The notes under the pieces: generated by a model | What the model saw: only the letters and a program-made list of their open reading frames with translations | Database searches by the model: none | Told to the model about the DNA's origin: nothing | Source of the DNA: Epiperipatus broadwayi | Lineage: Eukaryota > Onychophora > Udeonychophora > Euonychophora > Peripatidae | Reading direction: 5' to 3' | Assembly (NCBI GenBank): GCA_028023455.1 | Contig: JAQFVV010000143.1 | Coordinates: 1,216,001 to 1,280,000 of the forward strand | DNA: 64,000 nucleotides | In this document: in pieces, positions 60,630 to 64,000 of the stretch | How the letters are laid out: every line of letters begins with the position of its first letter | Numbering within the stretch: position 1 is the stretch's first letter | Program-made: the position numbers and the translations under genes

Positions 60630-63600
60630 TTTTCATAATCATCAGATTTTATTATTCTGGAAAAAGTTAGAATGTATACTTTTAAAATTCCGTTTTGAAT
60701 AAGATAATATACATTTTTAAAAAATTAAAAAAATAAATACAGTAAATAAATTAATGGACTAATTGACGTAAACAATTTTCTTTTTTTTCTTCTGTGCATA
60801 TTGTTTAAATATTCTAATTATATATAGCAAATATACATGATTTTAGTTTTTTTCTATAAATCAATAGCTGAAAGAATAGGAGGAATGGAAATGCATTTTA
60901 ATCACTAAATTTTTAAAATACATTTTTACAGTATACAAAATTATTAATAACTTTAACAAATAAATTTGGTCAATGACTCATTTCCTTTTTTTTCTTCTTA
61001 TTCTGTTTTAATAAGACATTTTTAGAATATATATATGCTCTAACCCAAAGAAAGAGAAAGGGGGGCTAAAACATTATTAATACTAGCATCTAAAGTTGGG
61101 CAGCATAATCTAAACGAATAAAGAGGAAATAGAATATTTATATTAATATGAAGCTAACAATATTTATGGTTGTAAATATATGAGAGACTCCTAATATTAT
61201 GAATACTAATAATAGATTCAGCTAAGCTCAGTGACTGGTTAGTGCTTTTTTATTGTAATATAATCTTCAATACTTTCTCTTCCTCTTTCCTTTTTTATTT
61301 CTGCTAGGAACAGTTGAAACTGTAAAGAATAAATAAATATATTTTGTTTTAAAGTGTAAGAAGAGTGAAATGTTGTTATTATAGTTACCTTTTACTTTTT
61401 ACTACAGAGACATGCATTACAATAAAAGAAATTTTCAAAGCAATAATAAATGCATTGTTCATAAAGTAAATAAATAAATTAGGAAGAAGAAAAACTTCAC
61501 TCATTCCTATGCAACACTTTTAAAACATACATTTCCCTCCATCAAAATACATTCTCTGAGCAATAAATATTTTATACTTGAAGAAACATCTAATAGAGTC
61601 TTTATAACTTTTCTTTAATATCTTATATCTGATCTACTCTACTCTTGTAGAGTGAAATGTAATGTATTTTTCTAATAGTACAATAAACCATGTTTCTTAT
61701 GCCACATCATCAATTTTTGGATTATATTGCAGACAAATGGATTAATAATTAATGAAATAATAAATAATGATCTCAGGGTTCTAGTTTTGTTAACTTTGGA
61801 GAATATACTGTTGTATTGTGTAGCTAACAAATGAATGGCTTCCTAATAGACTATAGGAAACATACCCTTCTCTTATAAGCTAATGTATCCTAATATATTA
61901 TAGCAATAATAATAATTACATAAGAAGTGTTTAATCTGCTTAACAATAATATAAAACAAAAGTATATAAAATTTAGAAAAATCATAGTCTTTTACCCAGG
62001 ATGTCACTCGAAATAATAGAAAGAAAAGGTATCTTTTATATCTTCCTATTACTCATCAACAACACAATTAAAATAGTTAAGTTTAGTTATTGTACTTTTT
62101 ATTAATAAGATAAATAAAATAATGTGCAGTCTGGAAAAAAATGGATTAAGTAATCCCAAGCAAGATTAAATAAATATTCATTTTTTTTAATTACAGTCCT
62201 ATCTTTGGAATAGAAACATTTAATGAATTTTTCCATTTTTAAACATTGAGATTTTGGATCTGAATGAGAATTGATCATCTGATTTACCAAGATTTCTGTT
62301 ATAATTAAGGATTCAGGACCCAAGAAATCACATATAGAAAAAAACAAAAACTAGATTTAAACAATAACAAACACATTTATTAACATTCTAGATACAAATA
62401 AAAATTTATTTACAATATCATTGAAAAAGTTGTTTGCAAAACATAGGCACTGTTAAATTTTTAGTAGGATGTCACAATAGATAATACAGAATTGCCTCAC
62501 TAACAAACTATCTATTAGAGTTTTAAAACATTTGGATGAGTTATTAAGAATATATTCAGTTAAGATAAATAGTTTCAACATTTAAGTAATTTATTTTTAA
62601 TCTGTTTTAACTAAATCATCCTATTAAACAAATGTTTAATAAAAAATGTATATAGCTTCAACTAGAAGTTAAGCAATACAATTTATGAAATATATCCCTT
62701 TATCAGGTAACAACTCATAATATCTTTGTTAACAATACTAAAACACATTACAGATTAAAATAATTTTAATCTGAACTACTCTATGACTGAGTTTGAACTA
62801 ACAAACTTGTATGATAATGATGATTATCATATCCAGACAAATAAGATAACTATTGTGTAGCACTATTTTATTTTTTGAATAAAATAAAATGTATGGAACA
62901 TTCATCAGAAGCCATGTATACATATATTATATATTTTATTTATTTATGTCCACATAATAAAGAAAGATTTAACCTTAAAATGTCTTACTAATCCATCGGT
63001 GAATTACTCCCAAATGGTGATGAAAATGACATTGTATATGCACATTTCCTATGCTGCTATGCACTAATTAAGCATTAAAAATTACTAATACATTGTTAGT
63101 TTACTTGTGAATTATTGGCAAAGCACAGCATCACAATACAGACACTGTTTCACTTAACAAAAACACTACAAATAATAAAGTACACCTTGAAGAAGTAAGT
63201 ACTTTAACATCTATCCTATCACTGCCATATCATTCTTAAAAGCACAAATAATTTCATCTTCCATGGTGGAAAATATTTTTAGTAACATCATGAGGGATAA
63301 ATTAATCAAGACAGACTCCTCAGATCAAAACTATATGAATAAAACAGTATGCTGGATTTCAACACCTATATCTTGGGCAAAAATACATGTGGACAAGGTC
63401 TTAACACAAGGGGAAAACAATACTCACCATAAAACAAACCTCTCATGGCACCTAGCTACTTTAGCAATATATGAAAGTAATCTTAGAATATAAAACACTA
63501 TCCTCTCATGGAATACAAATGTGAACAATGGGGAGAATGCATTCCATCCTGCAAAGCACAATAAGAAAAGCAACATCTAATGAAATCTAATGCTTGGAGG

Positions 63601-64000
63601 CCTAAATCCTAGTCTAAACGATGGTAAGATAACAAAATTAACACATATAAACTAAATAGCTTAATATTCATGCTAAAAATTACATTCATTAAACAATGTC
63701 TGAAACCAACAAGTTTACTGTCAGTCAAACAACTGTAAAATATTTTAAAATAGCACAATAAAAATTCTGCATTAAATAAGGAATACTCACACATACAATG
63801 AACAGAATAAAATTTATAAAGATAAAGTGGACATAACAACAAAGTAAATATTAATAAATATATGACTATTATCAGTTATATTAAATTTAACCATAAATTA
63901 TTATATCATAATAATTATGAAAATATTGAATTTCTGATAAACATACATTGGCTGCTTACCTATAAGTAAATGAAACCCTCATAAACACTATTAAAAAAAA
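60630..64000. other. A+T-rich non-coding stretch
   Basis: No gene, RNA or repeat arm is recognised. A 76-codon frame at 63,263-63,493 has mixed composition (for example CWISTPISWAKIHVDKV) but no upstream or splice context and no family resemblance. Confidence 0.45.

Noticed and set aside
63263-63493. 76-codon open frame
   Set aside because: No family resemblance, no splice context and no conserved repeat. Expected by chance at this length.

Overview
The window is eukaryotic: strongly A+T-rich, full of homopolymer and di/trinucleotide runs, with no long open reading frame on either strand. It reads as intergenic or large-intron DNA of an invertebrate animal. Many tRNA-derived SINEs, decayed RTE-like and CR1/L2-like retrotransposons and hAT/piggyBac MITEs are present. 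The overall flavour (mollusc-like, possibly cephalopod) is an impression, not a determination. No complete protein-coding gene, rRNA, functional tRNA or CRISPR array is visible.

Layout. 1-5.2 kb: foldback repeats and two tRNA-containing elements. 5.8 kb: a weak exon candidate. 6.15-9.2 kb: a decayed RTE-like endonuclease region, interrupted by a foldback repeat and a 421-bp hAT MITE with an exact 8-bp target duplication. 9.9-12.8 kb: a CpG-retaining stretch followed by a candidate first coding exon (12,691-12,766). 13-25 kb: the densest repeat zone. It holds palindromic families F1, F2 and F3, a CR1/L2-like reverse transcriptase fragment on the minus strand, a Penelope/retrozyme-like three-unit insertion at 18.65-19.44 kb, and several SINEs. 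32.2-34.7 kb: a concentric palindrome carrying an expanded TTA/TGA microsatellite, followed by an RTE-like reverse transcriptase whose FADD motif is duplicated and into which a SINE has inserted. 36.9-38.5 kb and 54.7-59.8 kb: two copies of an unnamed 1.5-kb repeat (Repeat A). The second copy is split by a 3.6-kb TG...CA insertion with a 4-bp target duplication, which itself hosts an 872-bp TA-flanked MITE. 45.66-46.41 kb: a TTAA-flanked piggyBac-like MITE. 48.6-50 kb: a broken coding remnant with 11-residue (33-nt) repeats. 51.3-52.8 kb: a second CpG-retaining, apparently unique island with TATA-like and exon-like signals.

Most interesting. Several long palindromic elements (F1, F3) are flanked by 12-13 bp target duplications, longer than usual for DNA transposons and typical of target-primed retrotransposition. 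F3 also carries a tRNA-like promoter in its loop. The tRNA SINEs (10-15 bp duplications) and the three-unit insertion (13 bp) have duplications of the same size. A plausible inference is that one or more non-LTR or Penelope-type machineries moved SINEs, hairpin-forming RNAs and tandem-unit RNAs alike. The host-gene signals (exon candidates at 5.8, 12.7, 44.9, 51.8 and 52.6 kb, all + strand) are tentative and need transcript evidence.
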